Source of the DNA: Meconema thalassinum
Taxonomy: Eukaryota; Arthropoda; Insecta; Orthoptera; Tettigoniidae
Direction: 5' to 3'
NCBI GenBank assembly: GCA_946902985.2
Contig: OX336393.1
Coordinates: 131,034,533-131,098,532, forward strand
Length of the DNA: 64,000 bases
The notes beneath the pieces were generated by a model. That model worked only from the letters and a program-made list of their open reading frames with translations. It searched no databases and was not told where the DNA came from. Positions 41,334-51,483 of the stretch are shown one piece after another. Each line of letters starts with the position of its first letter. Within the stretch, counting starts at the first letter, position 1. The translations under genes were made by a program, and so were the position numbers.

Positions 41334-42932
41334 ATGCCCCTTAAAAGACAAACATCTAAAATGGAAGAGCAATTCGCAGCATGGCTAGAAAAGTTAAATG
41401 GCATGGAAGCCAAGATGGAAGACGGCCAGAAGAAATTAGCCAAGGACCTGAAGGATGACCTGAAGAAGATGGAAGACGGCCAGAAGAAGATGGAGGACGG
41501 CCAGAAGAAGATGGAGGACGGCCAGAAGAAGATGGAGGACGGCCAGAAGAAGTTAGCCGAGTACCTAACTGCCAAACTAGAAGAGGGCCAGAAGAAGTTA
41601 GCCGAGGACCTAACTGCCAAACTAGAAGACGGCCAGAAGAAGATGGAAGACGGTCAAAATAAGCTAGCGGAGGACCTGAAGCGGACAGAGGACGGCCAGA
41701 AGAAGATGGAAGACGGTCAGAATAAATTGACACAGGACCTGAAGAAATTAGAACTGGGTCTGCATGAGGAAGTCACGGCAGTGGAAAAGAAGTTCGACGC
41801 CTTACAAAAGGAAGTTGCCAAGCTACGCCGACGCCCGCTGACGGGGGTGGAAGAGAGATTCAACGCTCTACAAAAGGAATTTGCTGAGCTGCGCCGACAC
41901 CCGCCGACAGGGATGGAAGATAGATTCAAAGCCCTACAAGAGGAAGTCTCCGAGCTGCGCCGACGCCCGCCGACCGGGGTGGATGAGAGAGTCAAAGCCC
42001 TACAAGAGGAAGTTGCCGAACTGCGCCAACGCCCACTCACGGGGGTGGAAGAGAAATTCAACGCTCTTCAAGAGGAAGTTGCCGAGCTGCGCCGACGCCC
42101 GCCCACAGGTACACCGGGGACATCAGGAACGGGACAGATCAGAGTGACGCCCCCAACCTTCGACGGAAAGATCCCGTGGAGCACCTACTTACGTCAGTTC
42201 GAGGCGGCCTGTTCCATAAATAACTGGAACAACACAGAAAAGGCTACAGCTCTCATTGTAGCGCTGAGAGGTGACGCCCTTAACGTCCTTCAGGCCATCC
42301 CGACTGGATCCCAGGACTACGTTTCCCTGATCGCCCATATGGAGTCCCGATATGGAGATAGCCATCTTCAGCAGGCCTACCAGATGCAGCTCCGGACCCG
42401 GGTACAGAAGAACGCGGAAACCCTGCAGGAGTTCGAGATGGACATCGCACGCCTCGTAAGGCTCGCCTACCCAACAGCGCCGGCCGACTTTCTGGAGCAG
42501 ATAGCGACGCAGACTTTCACCGACGGGCTACGGGACTCGGACACTCAACAGGCGCTGCGTCTCGCGCGCAATAAGACCCTGGCAGATGCGCTGAGCCACG
42601 CACTTGAGTTCGAGACGGCAAAACAGGCATCCAGAATGCACGCGCGGGAGCGCCAAGTGGACGTCGACGAACCAGTAAAAGCCAACGAGACCAAGCCCCT
42701 GGCCGACGAATTAATGGAGGCGCTAAGCCGTTTCTTCGATAGTCGCGGCACCACCAGCAACGACACAGCCGGAAGGCAACCGGAGAGGCGGCCCGGAAGA
42801 GGACTACCGACCTGCTGGACCTGCGGTAAGAAAGGCCACCTGAGCAATGACTGCGGTGATCGCCGCCGCCGAGGGTATCTGACGGGAAATCAGTCGTCTG
42901 AAAACCGCGCGACCCAGGGAAACGAGTATTAG
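41334..42932 (+). CDS. gag: GYP-3b Gag polyprotein
   Basis: 532 residues, intact. Residues about 1-265 are coiled coil with consecutive MEDGQKK units (seven-residue period) and EDLTAKLEDGQ units. A Gag/capsid-like domain starts at PPTFDGKIPWSTYLRQFEAA, and the zinc knuckle CWTCGKKGHLSNDC lies near residue 495. Almost identical to GYP-3a outside the repeats. The slippery site GGGAAAC (42917-42923) and the following stem-loop lead into pol. Confidence 0.93.
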   Translation: MPLKRQTSKMEEQFAAWLEKLNGMEAKMEDGQKKLAKDLKDDLKKMEDGQKKMEDGQKKMEDGQKKMEDGQKKLAEYLTAKLEEGQKKLAEDLTAKLEDGQKKMEDGQNKLAEDLKRTEDGQKKMEDGQNKLTQDLKKLELGLHEEVTAVEKKFDALQKEVAKLRRRPLTGVEERFNALQKEFAELRRHPPTGMEDRFKALQEEVSELRRRPPTGVDERVKALQEEVAELRQRPLTGVEEKFNALQEEVAELRRRPPTGTPGTSGTGQIRVTPPTFDGKIPWSTYLRQFEAACSINNWNNTEKATALIVALRGDALNVLQAIPTGSQDYVSLIAHMESRYGDSHLQQAYQMQLRTRVQKNAETLQEFEMDIARLVRLAYPTAPADFLEQIATQTFTDGLRDSDTQQALRLARNKTLADALSHALEFETAKQASRMHARERQVDVDEPVKANETKPLADELMEALSRFFDSRGTTSNDTAGRQPERRPGRGLPTCWTCGKKGHLSNDCGDRRRRGYLTGNQSSENRATQGNEY

Positions 42933-42956
42933 CCAGCCTTGGGGGGCAAAGGTTGG
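42917..42956 (+). promoter_or_regulatory. Programmed -1 frameshift signal between gag and pol (GYP-3b)
   Basis: Same heptamer, same 9-base spacer and same 8-bp stem as at 23025-23064; gag frame is 0 and pol frame is -1 here too. Confidence 0.8.
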
Positions 42957-45900
42957 TTTGTGACAGTCGTCAAGCCCCAGCAGTCCAAGTGCGTGTGACG
43001 AAGTTACAGAGGGACAATAGCAGCCTGATGGTCGACGGAATCGTCAACGGAGTGAGCTGGCCCATGCTGATCGACACGGGAGCGTCGAGGACCATCGTCA
43101 GTCCCACCGTGATCCCGAAGTGGAGAGTTCAACCCACACAAAGGAACCTTCAGCTAATAACCGCGACCGGAGAGACCGCACCGGTACATGGCGAAGCATC
43201 ACTGGAGTTCGTCATTGGTCGACGGGCGATAAAGCATCCAGTGCTTGTGGCTGACGTATCAAATGAAGTGATCATCGGACTGGACTTCCTGGACCAGAAC
43301 AACATCACCTTGGATCTGAGTACCAACACTCTGCACTTCGGAGGTGAGGAACTTGCTTTGCAACCTGCGCACGAGTCCATCACCGCACGACGAGTATGAC
43401 TGAGAGAAGACGTCATCGTTCCCGCCAAGACGGAGGTCAGCGCTGCCGTAATTGTCGACGGAACTGCCGAGGGAGTGGCGGCTGTCATCGATCCAAAATA
43501 TGAGGACATCCAGACAAAAGGATTGCTAGTTGCCAAGACTCTCTTCAACACGACGTCTCGGCCGTACGTCCGCCTGTCCAACCTGAACGACTACGACGTT
43601 ACGGTTCACCGGGACACCAACCTAGAAGTCTGCGAGCCCGTTACCTGGATTGCCCGCATCACAGATACGTCAGACAGACACCTGCAGACGGACAACCGAA
43701 GAAGACGCACACTGCCAGAAGAACTACAGAAGCTGTACCAAGGATCCCAGGACCATTTAGACGAGGAACAATCATGCCAACTTCAGGACCTGCTACGCGA
43801 ATTCCATGAGGTCTTCTCCGTGGGGAGCAAAGACTTCGGCAGGACAAGCTTGGTCCAGCACAGAATCGATGTTGGGGACAGCGCACCGATTAGGGCCCCA
43901 TTCCGACGTGTCCCGCTCGCCAAGCAAGCCGAAGTCGACCGGATGGTAGAAGAGATGAAGGAGCAAGGGGTGATTGACCCATCACATAGTCCTTGGAGTT
44001 CTCCGGTCGTGCTTGTGAGGAAGAAGGACGGTTCCACCAGGTTCTGCGTGTACTACAGGCGGGTGAACGACGTCACGAAGAAGGACAGCTACCCTCTACC
44101 CTGGATCGACGACACGCTGGATACCATATCAGGGTCAAGGTGGTTCTCCACCTTGGATTTGAAGAGTGGCTACTGGCAGGTGGAGGTCCACCCTAAGGAC
44201 CGCGAGAAAACGGCGTTCTCTGTGGGCAGCGGGCTCTGGCAGTTCACCGTCTTGCCATTCGGTCTGTGCAACGCCCCTGCGACCTTCGAAAGGCTAATGG
44301 AGTCCATTCTGAGGGGACTACACTGGAAGACCTGCCTGGTCTACCTAGACGACGTCATCGTTCTGGGGAGAAGCTTCGAGGAGCACTACAGCAACCTGAA
44401 GGAGATCTTGTTGAAGCTACGGGCTGCCCAGCTGAAGTTGAGCCCCAAGAAGTGTCAGCTCTTCCAGAAGCGGGTCCAGTACCTTGGGCATATCGTCTCC
44501 AAGGAAGGGGTGCGCACCGACTCAGAGAAGACCGCAGCTGTGAGGGAGTGGCCAGTTCCGAAGGACAAGTCCCAACTACGAAGCTTCCTGGGACTCTGCA
44601 CTTATTACCGTCGCTTCGTGAGGGGATTCGCCGACATCGCCAAACCTTTATATCGACCGACTGAGAAGGACCAACTCTTCACGTGGACAGCAGAATGCCA
44701 CAGTGCCTTCGAACAACTCAAGCCGGCTCTGTGCACCGCGCCTATTCTGGCCTACCCCAGACCTGGAACAAGGTTTATCGTCGATACCGATGCCAGCGAT
44801 TTTGGCATAGGGGGAATCCTGTCGCAGGTAGTGGACGGCGAGGAGAGAGTAGTGGCCTACTTCAGCAAGGCCTTGTCAAAGCCAGAAAGGAACTACTGCG
44901 TCACCAGGAAGGAGCTGCTCGCCATCGTGAAGACCATTGAACACTTCCTCAAGTACCTGTACGGGCAAGAATTTCTCATCAGGACCGACCATGCATCCCT
45001 GCGGTGGCTCCTGAACTTCAAGCAGCCCGAGGGTCAACTCACGCGGTGGTTAGAGAGGCTTCAACAGTACAACTTTGAGATTCAGCACAGGAAAGGCCAA
45101 CTGCATTCTAACGCCGACGCCCTGTCACGAAGACCGTGCCCCGAAGACTGCACCTTCTGTGCCCGAAGGGAGGAGAACACCGGGATACTGTGCCGACGGA
45201 CTACTGTGGAACTTCAAGGGAACTGGAGCCGCGAATCTTTCACGCGGGCACAAGCAGAAGATGATGACCAGGGACTGATAGCCGAATGGAAGAGGGCCTG
45301 TGTCCCCAGACCCGGGTGGAACATTGTGAGTGACTGCAGCCCAAAGTTTAAGTCCTACTGGGCACAGTGGGACTCGCTGATTTTAAGGGATGGCCTCGTC
45401 TGCCGTACCTGGGAGAGCACCGACGGGAAGACATCTCGGGAACAAGTCGTCGTTCCAAAGGCTATGACGGAGGAAGTCCTGAAGGAAGTTCATGGAGGAT
45501 CATCTGGTGGACACCTAGGGATAAAGAAGACCCTGGAGAAACTGAGAGAGCGGTTCTACTGGATCGGATGCCGAACAGACGTGGAGAACTACTGCGCGAG
45601 GTGCCACGATTGCGCAGCCAGCAAGGGCCCAGGACGAAGAGGACGTGGTCCAGTGAAGACCTACAACGTGGGCGGCCCCATGGAGAGAGTGGCCATCGAT
45701 GTTGCTGGGCCAGTCCCGTTACGCGAGGCAGGGAACCGCTACATATTAGTCGTCAGCGACTACTTTACCAAATGGCCGGAGGCGTATGCGCTCCCTAACC
45801 AAGAAGCCGCGACGATTGCAGAGACCCTGGTGAAGGAATTCGTCAGCCGGCACGGAGTACCCCTGGAGCTGCACTCCGACCAAGGGAGGAACATCGAGTC

Positions 45901-46534
45901 GCAGGTGTTCCAGAACCTATGCCAGCTGCTGGGAATCCGGAAGACAAGGACAACGCCGCTACACCCTCAGTCCGACGGGATGGTAGAGCGATTCAATCGC
46001 ACCATCGAGAACCATCTCCGAATAGTCGTCAGCGAGCACCAGAGGGATTGGGACAAGCATCTTCCACTATTTCTCCTGACCTACCGCGCCGCCGTGCATG
46101 AAGCCACCGGGTGCACACCAGCCCGGGCCATGTTTGGGAGGGAGCTCCGTCTACCTGTCGATCTTGCCTTCGGCCGACCTGGGAATGATCCGATCCCGGT
46201 AAGCCAGTATTGTCAAGAACTGGTCGACCAACTGGAGGACGTACACGCGTTCTCGAGGAGGAAACTACGGATCGAGACCGACCGAATGAAGACCCGATAC
46301 GACCAGCAGACGGATGCCGGCGGATTCCACGAGGACGACCTGGTCTGGCTCTTCAACCCATTACGGAAGAAAGGCCTGTCACCCAAACTGCAGAAGTCCT
46401 GGGAGGGCCCGTACCGAGTCGTGAAACGGATCAACGATGTCGTCTACAGGATCCAGCGGAGCCCGAGGGCAAAGATGAAGATCGTGCACCGAGATCGCCT
46501 GGCAGCCTACGGAGGGACACAGACGGACCAATGA
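42924..46534 (+). pseudogene. pol: GYP-3b pol: protease, RT, RNase H, integrase with one stop
   Basis: One long frame broken only by TGA at 43397-43399, where GYP-3a has Arg. Protease LIDTGAS near 43073 and IIGLDFLD. RT has STLDLKSGYWQ and YLDD near 44344; it differs from GYP-3a by FCVYYRR instead of FCVDYRR (codon 44051-44053) and PLPWIDD instead of PLPRIDD. RNase H has DTDASDFG and the Trp intact where GYP-3a has a stop. Integrase H2C2, DVAGPV, HSDQGRN, MVERFNR and the GPY module are all present. Ends with TGA at 46532-46534. Confidence 0.94.
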
Positions 46535-46571
46535 TTGATCGGGACGATCAGCCTTTTTAGGAAGGGGGTGG

Positions 46572-47253
46572 TGTTACGGCTGTGAGTTTGTGTCATCACT
46601 CGCCGCATGAGTCACAACTGCCCTAGGGCTGGGCTGTGGCCTGCCTCCTGTATTGCGTGTGCCTTATGCAACAGGGCTACTAGGACAAAGGGGTAGTCCA
46701 GAATATTCGTGACTGGACCAGCGATGGAAACTCGAGAAGCCGTGAACCCTGGATGGATCTAGAAGCATTTATTGAGTCACCGGCCTGCTATATAAGTGCG
46801 AACTGTCTAGCAGTTGTTGTTGTGTTTTACGAGCTAGTGCGAGCGATTATCTTGTGCGACAGAAGTGTGGTGACGAAGTGCTGTGCGAGTTACGAAATCC
46901 AGTGACATTGTTTCTCCAGCTTGTGGACAGCGAAATAGCCTGCAGCAAGTGATCGTAAGTAATTGTGGTCGGTGAACATAAAGGAGAGGAGCAGGTAGTT
47001 TCTGTCAAGGCCACCGTACTCATTAGGACGGATTAACTTCTGTGATCTGTTGACAAGTGGAAGGGCCAAGAGCGCTCAAGGAAGGGACTTGAGGAAACTG
47101 GAGTAAGGCTCCTAATTGCTTGTATTTGCTGACTAGTGTAATTTTCTGGCCACAATAAAGTTAATTATTTCTTTAAGCAGTAATTGGTGTTGTGCTTTGT
47201 ACCCCCACCGTAATCCAGTTAACAAAAGTGCCACTAGGGTGTGGCACGTAACA
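46572..47253 (+). repeat. GYP-3b 3' LTR
   Basis: 682 bp, begins TGTTACG after the purine run AGGAAGGGGGTGG and ends CGTAACA, followed by ATAC. Confidence 0.95.
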
Positions 47254-47257
47254 ATAC

Positions 47258-47638
47258 AGTATACATTGTAACAGTTTCTCATACTCCATTCTAATTAAAT
47301 TGTAAGCTCAGTAACGGACGAAGCAAAGAGGATATAAAAGTAGATTGGCTCAGGCAAGAAGAGCATTTCTAGAGAAAAGGAATCTGTTAACATCGAATAT
47401 AGGTTTAGGTATTAGGAAATAATTTTTGAAAGCCTTTGTCTGGACCTTGGCGCTCAATGGAAATGAAACTTGGACTATTGGTGTAGCAGAAAAGGAAGAA
47501 TTGAAGCGTTTGAAATGTGGTGTTATAGGAGAATAATGAAGATCAGATGGGTAGGTAGGGTTACAAATTAAGAGGTTTTATGACGAGTGGGAGAGGAGAG
47601 ATGTTTCTGGCGACTGTTTATACAGAGACGAGACAGGT
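47258..47638 (+). pseudogene. LINE RT C-terminal remnant, left half
   Basis: The plus strand reads SRLAQARRAFLEKRNLLT, KAFVWTLALNGNETWTIG and CYRRIMKIRWVGRVTN with stops and shifts. This is the conserved tail of insect non-LTR reverse transcriptases (usually VWSVALYGAETWT and CYRRMLRISWVDRVTN). It is interrupted at 47638 by GYP-2b and resumes at 57138. Confidence 0.8.
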
Positions 47639-50600
47639 TGTGCCCAAATCTAGGAATGGGTATTACAAGTTTCAGACACCTAGATATCAAGGGAAAGGCT
47701 GTAGCAGCTTTTGAAAGTTCAGATATTTGAATATCGCGCTACATTGCTTCTCGAAGCCTTTCGAAGGAAATTACCGATAGTTGGATGGTAAATGACGTAG
47801 CGAGTCATAGCAGAGGTGGAGACTATTTATTGATTAAATAGTTAATTATGGAGCAGAGACTTGAGACTGGGATCAGATTACTGGCACGGCCAAATGAAAG
47901 AGAATGCAATTAGTATCAAGTAAATCGGACCAGGGATTCAAGAGATATGAGGATTTCTAGATATCAGGCGATGACGCGTGACCCTGACCGTTTTTGTATA
48001 AAAGCAAGCTGGAGCAGGCTTAGTTAGCTCACTTCATCACAAGCACTTGGCGAACAAGTTGCGTCTACGCTGAGCCAAGGCACATGGTTGCCGCCTCTAC
48101 GAAGAAGTACTTTTCAAATCGTGATAGTCACGAGAAGTGCTGCGCAAACGAGTTGGAACTTAGTAAGTTTCTGGTGAGGAGAATCACTGAGGTGATTGTT
48201 TTCCTACAGACATTGGTGGAAATATTTATATTTCCAAAAAGGACATATGCTAGACTTGGTCTAGAAAATAGTATATTGTCACAGTCAAATAGTAAATTAA
48301 TACTTGGATGTTTAAATCCATTTAAAGTCAGTTTTCATATTTTGTAACTATTTAACCACTTCGATCCGTCAGTACATTGAAGAATAGTCTATAACGGTGG
48401 CGTTCATTAGTCTACGCAAGGGAAACTGCAGGTTGTCTAGCGCATGGCAGATGGTGATTTTAATAAACCATGCCCAGGGAACGATCTTCAGAACAGCCGT
48501 TAACTGCTTAGACTGTCAACGTTTTTCTTGTACTGATGAGATTACAGTGAGTTAAGTTACAACTGACACATTTAAGAAGAGATCGCTTAGATCTGACCCT
48601 TTTCAAACAAACTGTTATGGCTTTGTTAGAAGCACATATTAAAATGGAACCACAGTCATTTAAAACGTCGAAGGATACCACCACTATGTCTGACTAGACG
48701 ATTTGTGGGTCTACAATGGCGGCCGATACAAGGATTATACGTGCTTGTCCGCTAGGGCATGTCTACGGATAAATCTGGTATAGACCAGGTTTACGACACT
48801 TCAAGACCATCAAGAAATGTAAGCCACATTTGAATTATATTATGCCTAGCTAATTGGAACAAACTATTTTTTCTGCAGATGACCAACACATTTTTTTCGT
48901 CGTATTTAAAGCTTGTAATGATTTACGCAAGACTTGTTAGATTTATTCTGAGCATTTTCAGCACTCAGAACAGTTTAGGATCGATGACCGAGCATTTTGA
49001 GCATTTATTTAAATTTTTCATATTTTTGGGAAATCACGGTAATCAGCCGATGTAACTGTAAAAGTTAAATTTATTTTTGTTGAGGAATGGATATTTTTTC
49101 CATATTCGAAGGTTCGAACATGTGGATTCTCACATAATGAGATGATAATTAAACATATTTGAAATAATAATAATAATAATAATCCACTAATAATAATAAT
49201 AATAATTTTCATAATTTTTCTAAATAATTCTTGGATATTATATTTTATAATAATCATATGTATTGAGAAAGAGCCTATGAAGTAGTTGAAACATTTCTAG
49301 TTTGGAACAGGAAATTTTACGAAGGAGAGTGGTTAGCGCAAGCCCGCATTCAACCTACATGTCAGTTCTGGTTGAACAGTTGATATTTGCTATGAGCAAA
49401 GTATATGTTTCATATAACACGGAGAGGCATGAAACGGGAAGCAATTGATATTTGTATCAAATAGGATATTGTTGTATTTATATAAAATCATGACGTAAAT
49501 ACACTTCGAAAGTGAAATGAAGCTTTTCATGAGTATGGTAAATTCACGGGTTGAACTGAATGGTAAAATAAAATAAACTTGTAAGTTTATTAATCTTCCA
49601 GTGTTGATAACAAGCAGAGGCTTGATTTATTGTATAAATTTTGGGAAGATAATTTATGTGTGTGGAGTAGTTGAAATGCCATTCCCAGGTGCGCATGTTA
49701 AGTCGCAGGAATGAAGGTTTTTTCGAGCATCAATCAAATAGCAGGTTCGATGGCTCAGGTTTATAGTAGGAGTATTGGAGCCACACATTTCGTCGTATGA
49801 ATAACCCGAAGGTTATTTCTTTGAAACCATCAGTTCTTATTTCAACCTTGTTTACGAATTCCATTTAGACTTTGATTTTGCTAGAACCCGGATTTGTCAT
49901 GATAGTAGTTTATTATTCTTCAGAGGAAGACCTTTGCCGTTGTTGTTGTTGTTATAATATTGTGTTCTTACACAAATAGTAGAATGGGCCATTGCCAATT
50001 TAAAATAATTCTTTAACCACGAACAATTTGAAGGATATTTTCAAATCCTAGTGCCATGAACTAAATGAATTCATTATAAGACTACAATTCTAATTTTCGC
50101 ATTCTGTCGAAGAATTGCAAGTTGTGAAAGTTGCTAGAAATGGCCATAAATATAAATATTTTTATAATATTGTTCCCAAGAGGAAAATCTAATAGTTGAA
50201 TGGTTCAACCATTTATTGATCAAGTTAATGATTCAGAAATCATATATTTTGTTTGGAACTTGAAGTTCATAATCGAGTCACTTCTCGAATGTTTAATGTC
50301 AGAAGAACAATTAATTGTTGTTGTGCTTCGCACAGTTCTTCGATGCTATGCTCAATGGTCAAATACTTTTCAGATGTTGTTAATATGTGTTAATAATTTG
50401 TGTTGCTACGATGATAATAATAGTTTCAACGATATATTTTGGAAAACTGGAAAACAAATGAAAGTTTAAGAAATTCTATAAACATTTATTCTACGAGTGT
50501 TAATATCATGTAAATAGTCAAACAGTGATCGACGTTATTTCCAGTATGGACAATTCATTTTGAGCTGGAATAAAATGTTAATAATTTTGGAACACAGTCC

Positions 50601-50974
50601 ACAGGACTAACAATCGGACTTGTGTTTTCAAAAAGATTGTCAAATGTGTTTGGAAGATTTCTGTATATTGTGTGTAAATAAGAGTGTGGATCGCCACACG
50701 TGGATGATGCTGCTTTGAGCATTATTCTTGCAGTCAGATTTTAACTTTAAATAAACTGAGATAATTTTACCAGATGTGTTTCACCCAATTAAATCTCCTT
50801 CTATCCTTATTGTTGCATTGAGCCAAACATCAGCAAAGCATTTTTATAAATTTGATGTCGTTTTTGCGATTTGCTTTAACCCATCTGGCGCTCCGGGATA
50901 TTTTGATTCTCGTGCTGACTGATTATTGGTAAAATGCATATGTGGTCGTGCGGACTCCGGTCTAAACGGGCACA
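47639..50974 (+). repeat. GYP-2b 5' LTR (3336 bp)
   Basis: TGTGCCC to GGGCACA. TATA box TATAAAAG at 47997-48004, so the transcribed part of the LTR would be nearly 3 kb. Contains two small frames (48084-48347 and 50200-50469) that are identical in the 3' LTR but broken in GYP-2a. Confidence 0.96.
47997..48004 (+). promoter_or_regulatory. GYP-2b LTR TATA box
   Basis: TATAAAAG about 358 bases into the LTR, followed about 25 bases later by TTAGTTAGCTCACTTC, a plausible initiator region. Present again at 54156-54163. Confidence 0.6.
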
Positions 50975-51483
50975 TAAAATAAGATAGAGAGAGAAATGGC
51001 TTCGAACGTGGGTCCCGATTTAGACATGGTCATCGCATGCCGATTTGAAATTGTGATAATTTTTATAGAAATATTTTGGGAGTTGAGAGATGTCTGGTTT
51101 GGATGAATAAATTTGTAGGAAACCCAATTAGTGGGGAAAATTAAAAATTTAACTGGTTAATAATTAGAATGGGTTTGATTATTTTTGATAATGGCTTAAC
51201 CATTAGGGCGTCAAGTAAATTCAGTAGTAAACGTTCGATGACTGGAGATACACATTATTAGAATCCAGGTGGAGGATATTTGAGAACTTGCATATTTTTC
51301 TTGTGATATTATGGTAAATGTAATTCGTAAAAGTAGAGAATTTTGTTTTTCCATCACGTCGATATTAGGACAAATCTCATTTTATTATAGTGTTCCAATT
51401 AGCTATTCATATTTCTTGTTCTAGTTATAAGCTTGTGTTTGCCACTGTTGTATACCCCTAAGTTTTGAATAATAATTGAAATT
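50975..51483 (+). other. GYP-2b leader
   Basis: 509 bases before gag. No primer site directly abuts the LTR; TGGCTTCGAACGTGGG at 50997 is the only TGG-starting candidate, 22 bases away, and I could not match it to a tRNA. Confidence 0.5.

Larger units (their letters stand above)
40552..47253 (+). mobile_element. GYP-3b: nearly complete Gypsy-type LTR retrotransposon
   Basis: 6702 bp with LTRs of 683 and 682 bp and target duplication ATAC (40548-40551 and 47254-47257). Same layout as GYP-3a without a nested insertion. One TGA early in pol (43397-43399) and some suspicious substitutions in RT are the visible defects. The LTRs differ at about five sites plus one indel, so it is fairly young. 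Confidence 0.96.

Noticed and set aside
50200..50469. 89-residue frame in both GYP-2b LTRs (and an 87-residue one at 48084-48347)
   Set aside because: Identical in both LTRs only because the LTRs are young; the same frames are shifted or stopped in GYP-2a (for example 1724-1921), so no coding constraint is visible.
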